Shown here: one piece after another, positions 36,684-42,600 of the stretch
Layout of the letters: each line of letters begins with the position of its first letter
How positions within the stretch are numbered: the stretch's first letter is position 1
Origin: Symbiodinium kawagutii
Taxonomy: Eukaryota; Sar; Dinophyceae; Suessiales; Symbiodiniaceae
Assembly: GCA_009767595.1 (NCBI GenBank)
Contig: VSDK01002092.1
Coordinates: forward strand, 187,401-251,400
Reading direction: 5' to 3'
DNA: 64,000 bases
Position numbers and translations under genes: made by a program
The notes under the pieces: model-generated
What the model saw: the letters and a program-made list of their open reading frames with translations, nothing else
Databases searched by the model: none
Told to the model about the DNA's origin: nothing

Positions 36684-39600
36684 GTCATCCACCCATGGTG
36701 ACTCATTGATGCATGTCATTTTGCCACCATGAGATCCTCAATCAGGGGGACCAATCCAGCCTGATGTGTCCCTAAATTTCCTCATCACGTGGTCATAAGA
36801 TCCCTAGGATATGGAGATCCCTACGTTGTAAACCAATAGCCATTCGATGCTCTTCTTGGTTAGATCTACTGCCTCCAAGACCTCCAAGTCGACTTCCCAG
36901 TCGACACCTTCACGTCGATTTCGTCGTCAGGCCACCTTCATTGCCAAGTTTAAGGCATGTGGCATCCCAGAGCATCGGCGCGGGACCCAGACAAGCAACG
37001 CGGCGGTGCATATTGGATCATATTGGTGCACGGTGGAGCTGTTGTTAAACTAGTACTGATGGTTCATGAATGACAGTCCATAGTAGGAGATGATAATAGC
37101 TAAACGACAGGGATACTGACCAATTACACTGACCAACTATAGTTTACAATGGCTCACTATAGTCAATACTAGGGGATAATCATCAACGGTACCGGTTAAA
37201 CAACTATTGATTTGAGGTAATACCTTGGCAGCTTTGATGATGAGGATGGTGGTGGTGATGGTGGTTGATGATGATTGATGATGGCTATCAGTTTCAAGCA
37301 ATCGTTCAGCTAAGAAGCAACCAATAATTAGATAAGTAAGGCTGACTCATCATCCACAGCCATGAATTATTATCAAAGTGCACTGATTGATCGAACATTG
37401 TGATGAGATAGGACAAAAAGGTCATTGCAATTGTTCAATGGGCGCCCGTCTATTTGCTGCTGCGGGAAAAAAAAAACAAAAAAAACAAACAACTTTTAGG
37501 CACAGATTAGAATTATGTTGTCCTTCCAAATTGGTTGTTTCCTAACGGACAATTGAACATGCTCGTTGGATCGAGTTGTTTCATAGGGCAGCCCTTGATA
37601 AATGTATGTGTGGTTCTCAGCATTCTTTGGTGAGAACCTCATGGTTTGGTGTTCGCATGGGTAGTCACAAAGTAGACATAGAGAACGCCATAACCATTTG
37701 TAGGTAATTAATGATTATTATTGCCTTCTCTATGTCTCACATGTGCATAAGTATACTTAGTAGACATGTGTGTGTGTACTAACAGCTTTCAAAAGTCACT
37801 TTCCCACATAACCCAGCCACTGCCAGGACAGGCAAGGCCCCTATGTCATGGGGCTCAGCCTGATGGACCCTTTCCCAAAACGACATCGTTTCAGGTTAAA
37901 ACTGATGTCCTTAGCTCCCACCTCCTACGAGCACTTGAACATTTACAACGAGGTAGCGGCTGGCGCGGTGTTTGTTGGGGCTGAGGTGGCTATCACAATG
38001 GTGTGAAGTTCCTGTTTGGACTCGATCATTTACAGTTTCACTGACACTTACTCAATGGTATGATTCGCAGTTTGGATTATTGAAGTGCTTTGAGGATCCC
38101 AATGGCTCTTGGCATTGTAGCCAAGAAACGGTTGATTTGGTTGGTAAAGTGAGGTCAAAGATGATTGTTGCAGTGAAAAGTAAACAAGTACCTGTACACA
38201 CATAATACGCACATTTCCCTCTCTTTCATAAGCAAAACCATGATCTTATTAAACCAGCAAAATACGTGGGACCCTCATTAAATCTTGACACTTCTCAACT
38301 GGCTCCGGGGAAGTTCTCACAGCGGTTTGGAGGGTTTTGTGTTACCGCAACCCACTGTGGGGACAAGGGCACAAGGGTTGGTAAAACCTTGGCTCATTCT
38401 TTATACATTGGTGAATGAACTGTACCCACTTACCCTTTAGTAGATGAACCTGGCTGGCTGGATGATGAATAATCCGGAACCCTGGGAACCTAAATCCGTG
38501 GAGCCCGGTCTCTGCTCAGTTCCGACAATGTCTAGTCCATTGTTTGTCACCACCAGGAGCGATATTTTGTTTTTTGCAATGTATGAGAAGCCATTGAGTA
38601 AGCCAAACAACAACATATTACAAGAGTATAGTATCATTTTATATATCTATGAAATGATTTGTCATTGCTCCTAGCATTCGATACTTCACCGGTGTTTAAC
38701 ATTTACCAGAACCCTAAGCCCTAAGCAAATTCTCCCATGATTTGCAACCATAAAAGAACTATTGCCCATTATTTCCGATATTTCACCATCGTGAACAATT
38801 ACTACGCATCATTTTCCGTTATTCACCACGATGAACCATGACGATTTCCAGTCATTACCCGTCATTGCCCGTCATTACCTATCATTTCCCGTCATTACCG
38901 ATTATCAACCAGTATCGACCATCATTACTCAAGAATTATTGACCACTGACTAGCCATTGCTTAACCATTACTGGTCGGTGGTTTCAAGTATGTTTTAATT
39001 TTCCCTAGTATCTATTAACAAATGGTTGGTTGACTCATATTTTTCACGGGGGTGGTTCAACCACCAACCAGATTAATGTTGCCTGCTACCAAGCATTCCA
39101 ATCGCCTGCTGTCAACGGATTCGGTGCAGGTGGACATTGCACTGGACACGTTTCCTTACTCCAACACCACCACAGCCTGCGAATCGCTCTTGATGGGTGC
39201 GACCGGGAAGGGCCTTGCAGCGCGTGTTGGGCCACGTTGGCACTGACAGTGTCGCGGATGAATGAGCATGGAATAATTGATTGAGCAGCAATACTGTAAG
39301 TCATAGTTGTTCCTGAATCATGGCTCACGGTTATTAAGAGCTTGTGGCTATTAATCAGCAATTCAACAGTATTCAACAGTATGGTTTCTCAAAATGGGGG
39401 TACCCCCAAATCATCCTTTGTATTGATCATGTACAGTGATAAACCATCCATTTTGGTGATTTTGAATCTTTTATGAAACCCTCTATGTAACAGTGCTAAC
39501 AATATCATCAATAACATCGGCGGGATGTTGGAAAGCTGGCGGCTCGTCGCCCATTTCCTGATAAGGGGATCCTGGTGTACTGAATGATGTGGTGTCCCCC

Positions 39601-42600
39601 ACCCAGCCGCATGCGAATTGATTAACCCAGCAGAACCCAGAAGCCTTTGTTCATAATCACTGAAGTTGGTGTTTTTCAAAATGCGGAATCCCAAGAAAGG
39701 TTGGTTTAGTTCCACCGGTGATTCATAGAAAAGGATGATAACTGGAGCTACCCCTATTCTGAGAAACACCCAGGTGACGACAAACCTCAAAGCTGGGTTT
39801 CACAACCCAGGGTCATAATGATAGAAACAACTACCAATGGTGATAAGTTATAAAGACAACTACCAATGGTTATAAAGGTAACCAAGGGAAAATGTAGGTT
39901 ACACAGGTTGTAAAGCAAACAATCAGTGGCGATGGTAGCAACCTGACCCTTTGCCCGCCCCTTCCCATGCCAGGAGTGCCTGCTGTGACCTTGGTGGGCA
40001 ACACTCATGGCTCCAGAGTGACTCGACGCGTCATGCCGTGGCATACAACTTGTTTGTGCACAGACATGCACAGACCGAAATACATTAATCTAGACTATTT
40101 GGTTCATGATTTGAAGCATTTTTTATTTTCCCTAATAATTTAATAATCATTAACAAATGGTTGGTTGAAAATGAACACATTATATTAAACAATTGGCTGG
40201 TTCGTGGTTGCCTTGCGCATATTTTTCATGACCGGGTGGTGAAAAACCACCAGCTACGCAATGCTGAGCCCTGAGATTGGCCCAAGGTTTGCTACTCGTT
40301 GCTGAGCACCATTGGCATGGACGAGTTTGCAGCGCATTCCGAGGCCATCGGCAGATCTTCCATGGCCATGGGCAGTTCGGTTGTTTGGGTGCTGCTTAAC
40401 ACAGGGAACCCCCCCAGTTATGGTTGGTTTATTGCTCTTTTATTGAATGAATCGTGACTTGGATGATTTAGGGGTCTATTTTAAGAAACCACCATTTGTG
40501 CAGTGGATAAAAACATAGTAGTGGTGTATGAGACGCCAGAGTGTGAAGTATTATATACGTGCGTTCGTACTTCTGCACGAAGCTAGGCCCAAATGATTTT
40601 TGTTCCAAATGGTAGTCTATTTTATGATACCCCAAATATGTTGGTTTTATCATGTTTACTTGTTCCCATGCAAAATGATCGTTGAGCCATTTGCAGTTGT
40701 CCATGGATATGGTTGATATTGGCTAATAATATACTCATTAATTATCAACCAGTGGATTATTGATACAGTATCACCAACTATGGTTTACGTAAGTGAACTT
40801 AATGATCAATCATCAACCAATATTATCAACCATTGCTATATTAGTGGACCACTAGACGAAACTATCATTGACGGCCATTGTTATTTGCATGGCAATGATT
40901 CATGACCATGATTGTTTGCAGACAACCGTTGTAAGCATCGTTGATTTCCTTGGATGTATTTGGGGATTTCTCAAAATAGGGAACCCCCAAATCATTCTTT
41001 ATAAAAGATTATAGGAATAAACCAACCACTTTGGGTCCCCTATTTGGAGAAACCCTCATTTGACCATGAATGATTTACCATGGATTTGGGAACCCATTTG
41101 TAATAGTAAACCAAGTATCTTCAGCGGTTCCCAAACTGGCTTGAGACACCACCATGTCTTGGGTACCGCCTGACGTCACCACGGTGGGCATCGCAGGAGG
41201 CATATGTGACAAAGGTTGGGGACCTCAGCGGGCAAGGGCCCCTGCTGGGTTCATGCAGGCGTAACCAGATGTAGCCAGCAATATTGGGGGTAAATGTTCG
41301 GATCAGCCCTATTGGTGCTTAACATTAGTAACCACTATTAAAATCTATTCAAGAGGATCTTTGAACCAGCAATAGCTTGTTGTGGGTGGTTATTTTGGTT
41401 CAAAGATCCTATATTTGAAAAGGTTGATAGCAACTACGAATGGCCAATGGGGGTTGATCATGATGGATGAAAACTGACGGGTGGTTTTAACCGTGTTCTG
41501 TTTCGCCAATATTTGGGATGGTTGGTCGTTGGTTGATTGACTCATGTCTTTCAAACGGGTTGAAGCCATCAACTAGGTTGATAATGGGCAATGTTTTTCA
41601 GTAAATTGCTATGATTCTGACGATGGCTGATAAATGCGCAATAGTGCTTAATAACGGAGCTAATGAGTTGTTGAATGATGGTTAATGAGGGTCACTGATT
41701 GTTCACCAGCAATAACTTGTGTTGAGGCTGTTTTTAAATCAGCAATTTGGAGCATAGTTCATGATCTGCTGAAATCAACGGATGGGTCCACTTGCGCTGC
41801 AACCAATCCGGCATCGCCGAACTATCAGTCCCACTAATAACACTATGAACCGTATTAATACACTATGAACCGTGTAAATAGGTATCAAGTCTTGGATGGT
41901 TGACTGATGGTCAGATGATTATTCACATTAGATGGTAGAATGAATGACTCGTGATGCTTAATTAATTAATCAACTTGAAGTGATGGTTATTTCAATGGTG
42001 GTTAGATAATTAAGTGGCAACTATTTACTCAGCATTAAAGACTAATAACCATTATAGATGATTACTCGATTATATACCTTGCATGCTATTTAGTAACCAG
42101 CACTTAATTGTTTTCATGTAAGATTAACAACTACAGCCATTACTAAATAACCTTTTTAGATTAACAACCATTAGATAAGTAAGCCCAATAACATCAAATA
42201 GCCATTAGATAAGTAAATCTCCACCACTTAACAATCATTGGTGATTAAGTAGATGAATAATTTGCCATTATTTAAATGGTTACTAATAAATATAACCATT
42301 GAGATTACAACAGATCGCATTACTGTGATTAAACTGTAAGGATTAAAACCATCTGTTGAGATTACAACAAATAACCATTGAGATTAAATAACCACTGGTT
42401 ATTAACCTAATTGAGATTGGTAATTAAGTTACCATAACCATTAAATCTCATTGAGATTAAGTAACCACTACATTTACTGATCGCATTCTCACGACGGTGT
42501 CGAGTCTTCGAGGTGAAGGGTCTGTGTAGCAACCTGCAGACTCTGGCGCTGCTGCGGAAGAACTTGCGCCAGGTGGGGTGACGGAGGTGTTGTAACGGAA